Shown: positions 47,770 to 56,557 of the stretch, in pieces
Layout: every line of letters begins with the position of its first letter
Numbering within the stretch: position 1 is the stretch's first letter
Assembly (NCBI GenBank): GCA_012862575.1
Contig: BLSF01000010.1
Location: forward strand, 558,001 to 622,000
DNA: 64,000 nt
Direction: 5' to 3'
Origin: Parietichytrium sp. I65-24A
Lineage: Eukaryota > Sar > Bigyra > Thraustochytrida > Thraustochytriidae
Position numbers and translations under genes: made by a program
Notes under the pieces: generated by a model
What the model was told of the DNA's origin: nothing
What the model saw: only the letters and a program-made list of their open reading frames with translations
Databases searched by the model: none

Positions 47770-49866
47770 ATGAAAGAGGGCGCGCGGTGTAGAGATGACG
47801 AGGTTGCCGTGCAAGTAGGCGCGCCACAAGGGCCACAATGGCCACGCGCGGCGGTGGCGGTGGCGGCTGACGGTGCGGGGCGCAGGGCCGTCCGCGCGGC
47901 GGCGATGGCGGCCGTCCCTGCCGCATGCGGTCTGCTTGGACTCCTGCACGCGTACGCGCGGCCGGCGGCGGTCGGCACGGGCGAGGAGGTGGGCGCGTTT
48001 GGCGGGTGGCGCGACCTGCAGGCGACGTGCGACGTGGATGGGTGCTTATCCGCAGGGTTCGAGTGCACAGAGATTCCGGAGGAGAAGCCGATTTGGCGCG
48101 TGGTGCTGGAGTGGCTGCTGATTGTGGTGCTGGTGTGCCTGTCGGCCATGTTCTCCGGTCTGACGCTGGGTCTGATGAGCTTGGACAAGATTGGGTTGGA
48201 AATTGTGATCGGGGGCGACCCTGATTCGGACGATGCAAAGTACGCCAAGAAGATTCAGCCGGTGCGCGCGACGGGTAACCAGCTGCTGTGCACATTGCTG
48301 CTCGGAAATGTCATGGTCAACTCGGCGCTGTCTATCTTGCTTGCGGACTACACGACGGGTATCGTGGGTTTTATCAGCTCCACGGCGGTGATTGTCGTTT
48401 TTGGAGAAATCATCCCGCAGGCCGGCTGCAGCCGCCACTCGTTATGGGTAGGAGCGCACACTGTGTGGCTCGTGCGCGTTTTCATGATCCTCCTGTGGCC
48501 TCTTGCGAAACCCATCAGCATGGCGTTGGACTACATTTTCCGCGAGGAAATCGGGGCGATCTACTCTTCCAACCAGCTCAACAAGCTTGTGCAGATTCAC
48601 TTGACCCACAAGATGGTGTCCGAGGACCAGGCAAAGATGATGGGTGGTGCACTGGCCTACAAGGACAAGAGTGTTGGCGACGTGATGACGCCCCTGCAGG
48701 ACATTTTCATGCTGGATATGCACGAAGTCCTCGACTTTAAGACGATGTCGCGCATCTTTCAAGCAGGCTACAGTCGCGTACCTGTGTGCGACGGAGCGGA
48801 CCGCAACAAAATCGTCGGGCTCCTCTTTACCAAGGACCTAATTCTCATCGACCCGGAGGATAATACCAGCGTTAAATCTGTCGTCCAATTCTTCGGTCGC
48901 CCAGCGCACTACCTGTGGCACGACACCAAACTGTCGGAGGCGCTGACCCTCTTCCGCTCTGGTCGCACCCACCTTGCTCTTGTGCAGAAGGTTAACGACG
49001 CTGACCAGAACCGCGATCCCTTCTACGAGGTCGTTGGCCTCATCACTTTGGAAGACATCATTGAAGAGATTTTGCAAGAAGAGATTCTCGATGAAACTGA
49101 TCTTGCCGAGCAAGAGGACAGGGACAAGCCCGGACGCGGCTCGTTTGATCGCGCGACTTTTGATTTTGCGCGCTTGCGTCTCTTGGACCCGAAGAACCAC
49201 AACAACTCTTTGTCTGAGGATGAGGTGAATGCTATTGTGGCTCATTTAAGTGCCAACTTGGCGGTATTTGAAGGGGCTTTGAAGCGTGGGGAGATCACCC
49301 AGCTACAAATTCGTGCCTTGGTGTCTTCGCTGCCTGTCTTGCAACTGAATAACGGAGAAAAGTTGTACATCAAGGGAAAGCCAATGACTCATTGTACACT
49401 AGTTCTGAGCGGCAAACTAGATGTCATCAGTGGAACAGAAGGGTTCCGCTCTTCCGTTGGCCCGTGGTCCCTGGTTGGCCAAGGGGCCCTTGACCTGGAA
49501 AGAACTGCGGGCTATGCCGGAGACTACAGTGCTACGGTGACTGCTGAGGAGGGTGTGAGGTGTCTTCGGATAAGCCGATACAATTTTGAGTCCATGATCA
49601 AGCAAAATAAGGAGCCCAACGAATCTCGTCGCGGGTCTAAGGGCGGCAGCAAGTCGCGCCAATTACTTGACCAGGCTACGAAGGAGCCCGTCTCTGGTGG
49701 CAAGGACGATGCTACCAACGTTGTTGCCCAAGCTTCGCAGGACGGGCAACCCCAGCAAATGCAACCAGAAGCTGAGAGGGACGCTTCAACTCCTGCAGAA
49801 AACGACGGGTCTGCACTGGCTACCAGCTTTGTCACCTCTAAAGATGATGGCGATGGAGAGAAGTAA
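47770..49866 (+). CDS. CNNM/CorC-type divalent-metal transporter with CBS and cyclic-nucleotide-like domains
   Basis: A 698-residue membrane protein of the ancient conserved domain (CNNM) family, linked to Mg2+ transport. A hydrophobic N-terminal segment, probably a signal peptide beginning at the in-frame ATG at 47905 (MAAVPAACGLLGLLHAYA), is followed by a Cys-containing luminal part. The DUF21 domain at about 110-290 starts LLIVVLVCLSAMFSGLTLG and keeps the LSxxxxGLTLG and GEIIPQA signatures. A CBS pair follows at about 300-440 (YKDKSVGDVMTPLQDIFML; GRTHLALVQKVND). The family's EEILQEEILDETD acidic helix is next, then a cyclic-nucleotide-binding-like fold at about 490-600. The tail is disordered. 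The first ATG at 47770 may be read past, since an out-of-frame ATG at 47838 opens a very short frame between the two. Confidence 0.92.
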   Translation: MKEGARCRDDEVAVQVGAPQGPQWPRAAVAVAADGAGRRAVRAAAMAAVPAACGLLGLLHAYARPAAVGTGEEVGAFGGWRDLQATCDVDGCLSAGFECTEIPEEKPIWRVVLEWLLIVVLVCLSAMFSGLTLGLMSLDKIGLEIVIGGDPDSDDAKYAKKIQPVRATGNQLLCTLLLGNVMVNSALSILLADYTTGIVGFISSTAVIVVFGEIIPQAGCSRHSLWVGAHTVWLVRVFMILLWPLAKPISMALDYIFREEIGAIYSSNQLNKLVQIHLTHKMVSEDQAKMMGGALAYKDKSVGDVMTPLQDIFMLDMHEVLDFKTMSRIFQAGYSRVPVCDGADRNKIVGLLFTKDLILIDPEDNTSVKSVVQFFGRPAHYLWHDTKLSEALTLFRSGRTHLALVQKVNDADQNRDPFYEVVGLITLEDIIEEILQEEILDETDLAEQEDRDKPGRGSFDRATFDFARLRLLDPKNHNNSLSEDEVNAIVAHLSANLAVFEGALKRGEITQLQIRALVSSLPVLQLNNGEKLYIKGKPMTHCTLVLSGKLDVISGTEGFRSSVGPWSLVGQGALDLERTAGYAGDYSATVTAEEGVRCLRISRYNFESMIKQNKEPNESRRGSKGGSKSRQLLDQATKEPVSGGKDDATNVVAQASQDGQPQQMQPEAERDASTPAENDGSALATSFVTSKDDGDGEK

Positions 49867-50044
49867 TAACACATCGACATATTGTGTGTGTTTCCTCTTT
49901 GGCCTTTTTGTTGAAAGTATAATTCATCACACAGCGCCCTGCTAAGATAGTACAGAAAGTTGGTTTTACTTTACACATATTTTATTTCCACAATTTGTTT
50001 TCAAGAGCCACCACCGACTGAGATAGCACATCAGAGAACAGGTC
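49867..50044. other. Convergent spacer of 178 bases
   Basis: AT-rich, between the CNNM stop and the stop of the small orphan. It is probably the shared 3' processing region. Confidence 0.5.
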
Positions 50045-50566
50045 TCAGAATAATTGTTCCATGGATTCGCGAGCCGCTTCCAGAGCGTCTATTGCAGTCT
50101 CCAGCGTTGCGCGGTTCATAGTGAACCGCGCCAAACCTAACTTTGCTTGTCCATGAGTCAAGACCTCCTTTGCCTGCTCCAGAGTATTAATTCTCACTTC
50201 CACCTTCTTCTCCCCATTCTCCGCTCTACCCAAACGGCACCTCGTCATGATGGCTAGATCGCCAGCCCGGGGCCACTGTTGCGCGAGGACAGCTGCGCGC
50301 CAGGAAGCGATACGTTCTGCGATTAATTTGTAGGCCGTTTCACAGTCCTCCTGCGATTGTTTGCTCGCCCAAGCTGTGTCGCAGATGATTTCCGCGACCT
50401 GTGCTCTCGACGCATGCTCATCTTTTAGCTCGACCAGCTCGCTCGAGACACGGACGCATTCGCGAACCCCATCACACAGAGCCGCTTCGCAGCCGCACCT
50501 ATCTGGCCCGAGCAAGTGCTCGAACGCAGAGTCAAGCTGCTCCGACAAGCTCTTCGCCCCGGCCAT
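50045..50566 (-). CDS. Small helical orphan protein
   Basis: A 173-residue protein that I cannot assign. It begins MAGAKSLSEQLDSAFEHLL and is entirely predicted helix, with several Ala/Arg/Glu-rich amphipathic segments (ETAYKLIAERIASWRAAVLAQQW; TLETAIDALEAARESMEQLF). There are four Cys near the start (CGCEAALCDGVRECV). The open frame runs on upstream to a TTG, but the ATG at 50566 is the only one. No signal peptide or membrane segment is visible. It is divergent from the sialidase-like gene and convergent with CNNM. Ordinary codon use argues that it is real; function unknown. Confidence 0.55.
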   Translation of the reverse strand: MAGAKSLSEQLDSAFEHLLGPDRCGCEAALCDGVRECVRVSSELVELKDEHASRAQVAEIICDTAWASKQSQEDCETAYKLIAERIASWRAAVLAQQWPRAGDLAIMTRCRLGRAENGEKKVEVRINTLEQAKEVLTHGQAKLGLARFTMNRATLETAIDALEAARESMEQLF

Positions 50567-51444
50567 GCCAAACTCTGTCTTCTTGCAAGCCAACAGACTG
50601 CGTAAACTATGCAAAAACCCAATGATGGGCCTTCCCTCTGGGACTCTACCAGATGATCGGAGACCTCTGCGCACGTGCCGCTTCCTACTCGACTCTCGTC
50701 TTTCGTTTCTCGATTGCTCGAGTGAGTGAGTATTGACTCTTCGGACTCGCAACCGTGATTTTTGGAACGTTCAAGGGTGAGCCCTAACTTCTGCCTTGCG
50801 CTGTGTACTTGCACACTGTCACATCATGAGGATTTGATCAAAACAATCAAATCACAGCCAAACGCCGATAACTACTGTATGATCCAACTTGCGCAGTTGC
50901 GATTCTGGAGAGAGAGAGAGAGAGGGCAAAGGTGGCGCTGAGATCTAAAGTCTGAAGAGTCTGAAGATGTCTCTCTGAAGTCTGAATTCAAGTAGAACTA
51001 ACAGTGGGATACGGTACATGGCATGAGCCTCGAGTGCCGGTAAGTACAGTAGAATCATTCAGATGTTGGGTTTTGATCGCGACCGCAGTCGGGTTTTGAG
51101 AAAGGTCAGATAGAGAAAGGATCTCTTTTCATACAGGTGACTCGCAGACGAGACTGAGATCTTGACCCGTCGCAATTTGCGCAATAGCAGACAATGGCAG
51201 ATTGGTTAGACGAGCGACTCGAAATGACGGAGACTCAAAGACGTCACAGCAAACAGCGAATAAAGCCGAGCGTCCGGGCAGGATTGTCCTCGGCAGGCTC
51301 AAAACATCAAAACATCGTTGCTCGCATGGCTCAAGGGCTGGGCGATTCCTTGGAGAGATTTGTGGGTTTTGAAGGGCGCTGCGCTTGAATCTGCGACAAG
51401 TTGAACAGCGTTTTGATTGCGGATTGGTGGGTCTCGCGGTAGCA
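50567..51444. other. Divergent spacer with a 64-codon upstream ORF
   Basis: It contains a GAGAGA tract near 50912-50926, repeated TCTGAAG (50950-50995), and an ATG frame at 51194-51388 of 64 codons (MADWLDERLEMTETQRRHS) that ends 56 bases before the sialidase ATG. That frame could be a regulatory upstream ORF; it has no family likeness. Confidence 0.5.
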
Positions 51445-53163
51445 ATGAGGCGAAAATGGCCAATGATGCTGGTTGGCGCTCTCTTTTGCGCGAGGTCTAC
51501 GGCTGAGCGCGTTGCGAGCGTCTTCGAAATGGACGAGTTGTACGGATGCTACAAGATCCCTTATCTGCTACAGACTACCTCGTCAAAGCTACTTGCATTT
51601 GCTGAAGCAAGAGGACCCGCTGATGCTCCAGAAGGGACCAGCACAGGGGACTGCATGGATTGGGACATCACCGATGTGGTGCTGCGAAAGTCTGTGGATG
51701 AAGGACGCACCTGGTCGAACCTGACGGTTGTTGTTCCCGGGAGATTTGGTATACATACTGTTGCGGGAAACCTGGCTCCGGTTCTGGACCAAAGGAACGG
51801 GCGGATCTGGCTACCGTTCAATCGAGGAAATATAGAATTATGGATCACCTTCTCGGACGATGACGGGGACACTTGGGTGACGCCAAAGAGGCTCGTTGAT
51901 CACGAGCACTTTTTCTGGACTTGGGTCGGTTTTGGGCCCCCGGCTGGCCTTCAGCTCCTACATAATGATTCGCAGTGGCACGGCCGTCTTGTGATCCCAA
52001 CGTACTATAGCACCATGCCAATTTACGACAACGGGCTTGTGACCCATGTCTTCATGCTGTATTCTGACGATGGTGGAGAAACTTGGTCAAAAGGTGAAAA
52101 TGTGCCGAATGGCTTCCTGGGCCCTGTCGTTGGGAAGGCGGGGAATGAAAATCAGGTCGCTGAGCTCCAGGACGGCAGGCTTGTCGTGAATAGCAGAACG
52201 CTCTACGGCAATCGGATTCAAGCCTTCAGCTCAGATGGAGGCGTGACGTGGGACACGTTTGCCAAGACCTCCATACCTGGGCCGCTCGTCGGTTGTGAAG
52301 GATCCTTACTTGCAGATGGCGATGGAACGCTCCTTTACGCCGGGCCCGGAGGACCAACCTCGTCTGTAAAACGCACTGTCTTTACGGTCTGGGAGTCTCT
52401 CGATCACGGCCAGTCCTGGTACGTGCTTTCGGTGCTTCAAGAGGATGGTGGCGTCGGCTATTCTGCGATGAGTCGCCTGTGGAGCGGGAAAATAGCCATT
52501 TTATACGAAATTAGCCACAACGTCGAGGCTGTTTTTGTTCCTGGTGATATCGTTTTTGAGTACATTGATACGGCCAGGCCTTCGTATCCGCATTTGCCAT
52601 TGCGCCAAGAGGTGCCGAACACGACAAGTGACCAAGCCTGGCAGGGAAACGATGGCGGGGCGTATCAGTTCTCGTATAGTCCTGAGTGGTACGCGTTGGC
52701 CGTGGTGAACGGCATCCTTATGGTGATTTCGCTTGCAACTTTTGTTTATGCGGGTCTGTGCCCATGCTGTTGTTGCTGCTCCCCGAAATTTTGTCAGGAT
52801 TCAGCAAAGTCCTTGACCAAAATCGTTCAATCCCGGGTGGAGAAGGACCCAGAGGCAAACAGTGAGGAAGCAGATGAACAAAAACCAACTCAAGAATTGC
52901 CAAGTCCAAGCTCTGCGGGGCGTTTTCAGCGCTTTCTTATTCGCGTCGCACAATGGGCATTCAAGACACTCAGCGCGATTAATTTAGGTGTCTGGGTCGC
53001 AGGGATCATTGGGTCTTATGCGTTCGCATACGACGATGGAGTACGATGGAAGCATCAATCGATTTCTTGTCTGATAGGTTTGTGCGTGTCTTTGGCTATC
53101 AGTCTTGCGGTCCTTCGCTGGAGATCGATTCGAACCGAGCAAGTCACGGCCGCGCACGACTAG
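51445..53163 (+). CDS. Membrane-anchored sialidase-like protein (Asp-box beta-propeller)
   Basis: A 572-residue protein. A signal peptide (PMMLVGALFCARSTA) precedes a six-bladed sialidase-type propeller (about 25-390). Five Asp-boxes are visible: SVDEGRTW (~83), SDDDGDTW (~137), SDDGGETW (~207), SSDGGVTW (~263) and SLDHGQSW (~318). The pattern GNENQVAELQDGRLVVNSR matches the family's catalytic Glu and second Arg, and GVGYSAM (Tyr ~339) matches the nucleophile. The first Arg of the triad, normally in RIP, is Lys here (YKIPYLL). After the propeller comes a hydrophobic helix at about 417-438 followed by CPCCCCCSPKFC, which could be palmitoylated, and then two more hydrophobic helices near the end. 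Activity on sialic acid is uncertain because of the Lys. The frame starts at a TTG; the ATG at 51445 gives the signal peptide. Confidence 0.85.
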   Translation: MRRKWPMMLVGALFCARSTAERVASVFEMDELYGCYKIPYLLQTTSSKLLAFAEARGPADAPEGTSTGDCMDWDITDVVLRKSVDEGRTWSNLTVVVPGRFGIHTVAGNLAPVLDQRNGRIWLPFNRGNIELWITFSDDDGDTWVTPKRLVDHEHFFWTWVGFGPPAGLQLLHNDSQWHGRLVIPTYYSTMPIYDNGLVTHVFMLYSDDGGETWSKGENVPNGFLGPVVGKAGNENQVAELQDGRLVVNSRTLYGNRIQAFSSDGGVTWDTFAKTSIPGPLVGCEGSLLADGDGTLLYAGPGGPTSSVKRTVFTVWESLDHGQSWYVLSVLQEDGGVGYSAMSRLWSGKIAILYEISHNVEAVFVPGDIVFEYIDTARPSYPHLPLRQEVPNTTSDQAWQGNDGGAYQFSYSPEWYALAVVNGILMVISLATFVYAGLCPCCCCCSPKFCQDSAKSLTKIVQSRVEKDPEANSEEADEQKPTQELPSPSSAGRFQRFLIRVAQWAFKTLSAINLGVWVAGIIGSYAFAYDDGVRWKHQSISCLIGLCVSLAISLAVLRWRSIRTEQVTAAHD

Positions 53164-53190
53164 ATTGCTGCCATCGCGTCCGATCACTGT

Positions 53191-53308
53191 CAAACTTGAC
53201 TTTTACAATCCTGGACGTGTAAACTAGTGACAAAGCAACTTCTCAATGACAAACTTGACTTTTACAATCCTGGACGTGTAAACTAGTGACAAAGCAACTT
53301 CTCAATGA
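53191..53308 (+). repeat. Perfect 59-bp tandem duplication
   Basis: Two identical copies, 53191-53249 and 53250-53308, starting CAAACTTGACTTTTACAATC, directly after the stop of the sialidase-like gene. The second copy therefore lies within its probable 3' untranslated region. Confidence 0.97.
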
Positions 53309-53698
53309 CGACGCCAAAATTCACAATCATAATTCAGAACAAAATATAAAACAGAAGATAGAAAGTGAAGAAGGGAAATGATAAACCTTTGAACCCGAAG
53401 GTTCTCATCCCAGAATGCCATACCACTGACGAAAAGACGAGTTGGCCGGGGCTCTATGTCAAGCTCGGTTCCAAAGCGCAACCGCTATCCAGATCTTCCA
53501 GCAGAACTCCGTGACCCGACACGAAATGCGTACTCAGTATCCCTGTCTTGTTTAAAAGTAATTAAAAAAATTTCAATTTGAAAAAACAGAGAAAGAAGAA
53601 TTCCGAGCAATCATTTCGAAAAGCGCAACTGGAACTCGCTTATGTTCATCGATGAAAAGAGAATCCTATACCCATCACAGGGAAGACTTCCTCAAACC

Positions 53699-53714
53699 GG
53701 GGTAGGGTTAGGGT
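53699..53714 (+). repeat. Interstitial telomere-like TTAGGG run
   Basis: GGGGTAGGGTTAGGGTT contains about two and a half units of TTAGGG. It is short and may be chance, but it is followed by cytosine-rich tracts. Confidence 0.45.
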
Positions 53715-54144
53715 TCACATCCCCTGGCCACCGAACAGCGAAGTCTTCTCTCCTTTGACTGGCTCGCCTGCACTCCTACTAGCTGCTCCCACCCCATCCC
53801 TACTGTCCTCTGCACGAATGGTTTCCCGCACATAGTGGAGTCCCCCCTCCTACCTCCCTCCTACCCACAACCTTACTCTCTCCCCCTACCCCTCCTACTA
53901 CCTCTCCTAACCCACCACCTACCATATACTAGACTCCCTGCGTAGCCAACCGATGTCTGGCTCTGAGGCAAGCCCGGCATCTACCCTCTTCCCATACCCC
54001 CACGACTAACACCTTCGCCCCAGCGCCTTCCGAAAGCCTAGCGAGGGCGCGTAGAGCCTCCTAGCGAGTGTCTCGGAAGAGTAGCGGGCAGTAGGGAGCG
54101 GCGTGGAAGCGTAGCGGGCAGTAGGAGCGCGTAGGGAGAATTGT

Positions 54145-54145
54145 G

Positions 54146-54190
<45 letters not shown>
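54145..54190 (+). repeat. (GA)n tract upstream of the ribosomal protein gene
   Basis: Alternating GA with a few AA interruptions, ending about 75 bases before the uS17 ATG. It is likely part of the promoter or leader. Confidence 0.92.
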
Positions 54191-54191
<1 letters not shown>

Positions 54192-54264
54192 CAGCAGACG
54201 GGAAGCGCGAAAGGATTGAGGTTGGAGATAGTTGTTGCGCGTGACGCGGAAAGAGTGAGGCAAG

Positions 54265-54786
54265 ATGGCGAACGACAACAAGGTGAGCGCATCTGAGATG
54301 CTTGATCAGATGCAGAAGGCATTCCAGAAGCAGGACGGTATCTTCGCGCAGACCAAGAGCAAGAAATTGCTCGCCAAGAAGAATCGCCTCGGGCTCCTCA
54401 GGTACTACCGCAACATCGGTCTCGGATTCAAGACCCCAGATTCTGCCATCAACGGAACATACATCGATAAGAAGTGCCCATTCACTGGCAACGTCTCCAT
54501 CCGCGGACGTATTCTCAAGGGCCTCTGCGTGTCCACCAAGATGGAGAGGACCATCATCATGCGCCGTGACTACCTTCAGTTCGTGAGGAAATACAAGCGT
54601 TACGAGAAGCGCCACAAGAACGTTCCAGCACACATCTCTCCATGCTTCACCGTCAAGGAAGGAGATATTGTCACTGTTGGCCAGTGCCGTCCACTCAGCA
54701 AGACTGTTCGTTTCAACGTTATCGCCGTCGACCCATGCTCCAGCCAGAAGCCAGTCAACGTGAAGAAGCAGTTTAGAATGTTTTAA
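54265..54786 (+). CDS. RPS11: 40S ribosomal protein uS17 (RPS11)
   Basis: A 173-residue cytosolic small-subunit protein, essentially full length. [32 protein letters not shown] and [19 protein letters not shown] are near-identical to animal and plant uS17, and it ends with the typical KKQFRMF. It binds 18S rRNA in the body of the small subunit. Codons are almost all C- or G-ending, as expected for a highly expressed gene. The start ATG at 54265 has the context CAAGATGG. No intron interrupts it, whereas many eukaryotes have introns here. Confidence 0.98.
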   Translation: MANDNKVSASEMLDQMQKAFQKQDGIFAQTKSKKLLAKKNRLGLLRYYRNIGLGFKTPDSAINGTYIDKKCPFTGNVSIRGRILKGLCVSTKMERTIIMRRDYLQFVRKYKRYEKRHKNVPAHISPCFTVKEGDIVTVGQCRPLSKTVRFNVIAVDPCSSQKPVNVKKQFRMF

Positions 54787-56557
54787 AAAGGTTTCAGAGT
54801 AAGTATATTGCTGCTTGAACTCATCTTCCCCGTAATTTTGTTTGTTGTGCCCATTTCCGTCCTTGCCTAGACACTTGCAATTCTTGTCTGTTTTGGTGTT
54901 TGTTTCTTTGTTTATTTTTTTCTCATTCCATCACCGGAGTTTCACAATCTACTGCTCTCGGGCAGCCCTTCTTCATATTTGCGATCTTGGCGGAGGGCGT
55001 GTCGAGACCTCCAAGTACAATTTTGGCGGGACGATCAGAACCTCGTTGGTTTTGATCGCATGAGCCTCTCTCATTGTCTTTCAAACACGTGACACCTGAT
55101 CATTCAGGATTCGGTGCCGCACAAGCTTGCATGAATCAGTTCCTCGCTTTGTGCCCTAGCTTGTCACGCTTGGATCCTCCTTTGGAAATCTTGCAGTGAG
55201 TAATTTTTTTTTGCCTTGTCTTTTGCTAATAGCAGTCTCCAACGTGAGATAAATGTTTTCGGCTTGCGATTGTTTTGGGAAATGTGTTTAAGGCCAAATG
55301 CATATTCAAGGTCAAATGAATATTCAAGGTCAAATGCATTTTCAAGGTTGAATGGATATTCAAGGTCAAATGCATTTTCAAGGTGGAATGCATACTCAAG
55401 GTCAGATGCATTTTCAAGGTTAAATGCATTGAAATTTCAGGCCAAATACTACCTTACGATATCTCATTCATCCGCTCAAATGCCTTCACATTTTCCTCTG
55501 ACAATCAGGAGCTGCGTGGGCCGGTTCATCTACTGCTCCGAGTTTCGCAGCGTTTCCCGAGCCTGCACAACAACGATGAAGTATCACCCCATCTGTTACG
55601 GAGCGAAAAGACTTCTTCGCAAACACAGATCCCACAGGACAGGAGAAACGATTCGACGAGATTCGCGAAGAACACCGCCAATGAAACGCTTAGAGCACTA
55701 GTCGCCACCAGACTCGATGTGCACTGGCTCGGGCGCGTTCGCGCTCTAGGGTACATTCGCGACAAGCTGAGAAGCAGAGCTGTGACAGCGGCTAAATCAT
55801 TTCAATATCAAATGCGACTCAACCTGATCGATCACTATTCTGCATAAATGCCTTACTCGTGATATGACCAACCTCAGAGAAAATGAAGCAGCCTAAAATT
55901 TCAAACCATCCCGAGTTTTCTACAATCGAAACTCATTGCAAACGCTCAGATCCATGCATCCGATCGAGCTCTAGACCCATTCTCGCAATGATAAGCATTT
56001 AACTCTAACTTCTCAACTCTGATCTCTCACCATGGTCATCTCAACCGACGGTGAGTACCTGCAGTGAGCACAGCTGCATTTTGGCGATGCACGATCGTGC
56101 ATTCACACACCTTATTTATTTTCATTCGCGCTCATCTCACTCACTAAACACACTAAACAGACACTAAGCACCCACACTGGCATACACAAAAGCGCTAATC
56201 ATCCGTCATCCAGCACGTCCCATGATAGATCACTATCCTACGCTGACAGGCTGAAAGAGTGCTGATTCTCGTCACTAGGGCCCCCTTTCGTCACGCCAAT
56301 TCACGTCACCAAGACGGCTCTGTGTCGCGAGCAACGAGGAAAGGTCCGCACAGGGACTACAAGGACTACAAGGACACACGTTGCTGGCGAGAGAGACTCG
56401 GAGGGGATGGTTTCCGAACAAGATCGGCAGAATACAAAATACAAACAACGCGAAACATACGGCGGTGCACGATATCGGGTAAATAGCGGTACGCGTGGTC
56501 GGTAGAGGTGCATGGAGGCTTGTGTGGTGGGGTGAAGGAAGGGAAAAAGTGTGCAAG
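54787..56557. other. Spacer with 18-bp array
   Basis: About 1.8 kb. It holds the uS17 3' region, the 18-bp array at 55290-55431 and the promoter of the JmjC gene. An open frame at 55383-55847 (about 154 codons) has no ATG start and runs through the array, so it is not called. Confidence 0.6.
55290..55431 (+). repeat. 18-bp tandem array, about 8 copies
   Basis: Units of AAGGTCAAATGCATTTTC with 1-4 mismatches start at 55290, 55308, 55326, 55344, 55362, 55380, 55398 and 55416, exactly 18 bp apart. Confidence 0.95.

Larger units (their letters stand above)
53164..54264. other. Spacer with 59-bp duplication and telomere-like run
   Basis: It holds a 59-bp direct duplication (53191-53308), a GGGTAGGGTTAGGGTT run (53699-53714), C-rich pyrimidine tracts (53830-53930) and the GA tract just before the ribosomal gene. 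No gene is supported. Confidence 0.65.

Noticed and set aside
47625-48295. Minus-strand Pro/Arg-rich frames opposite the CNNM N-terminus
   Set aside because: They are antisense shadows of GC-rich coding DNA.
55290-55431. Repeat array considered as a CRISPR
   Set aside because: There are no unique spacers between units, the period is only 18 bp, and the sequence is nuclear eukaryotic.
55383-55847. Plus-strand frame of 154 codons downstream of uS17
   Set aside because: Starts at GTG with no ATG until near the end, and runs through the 18-bp repeat array; no family.
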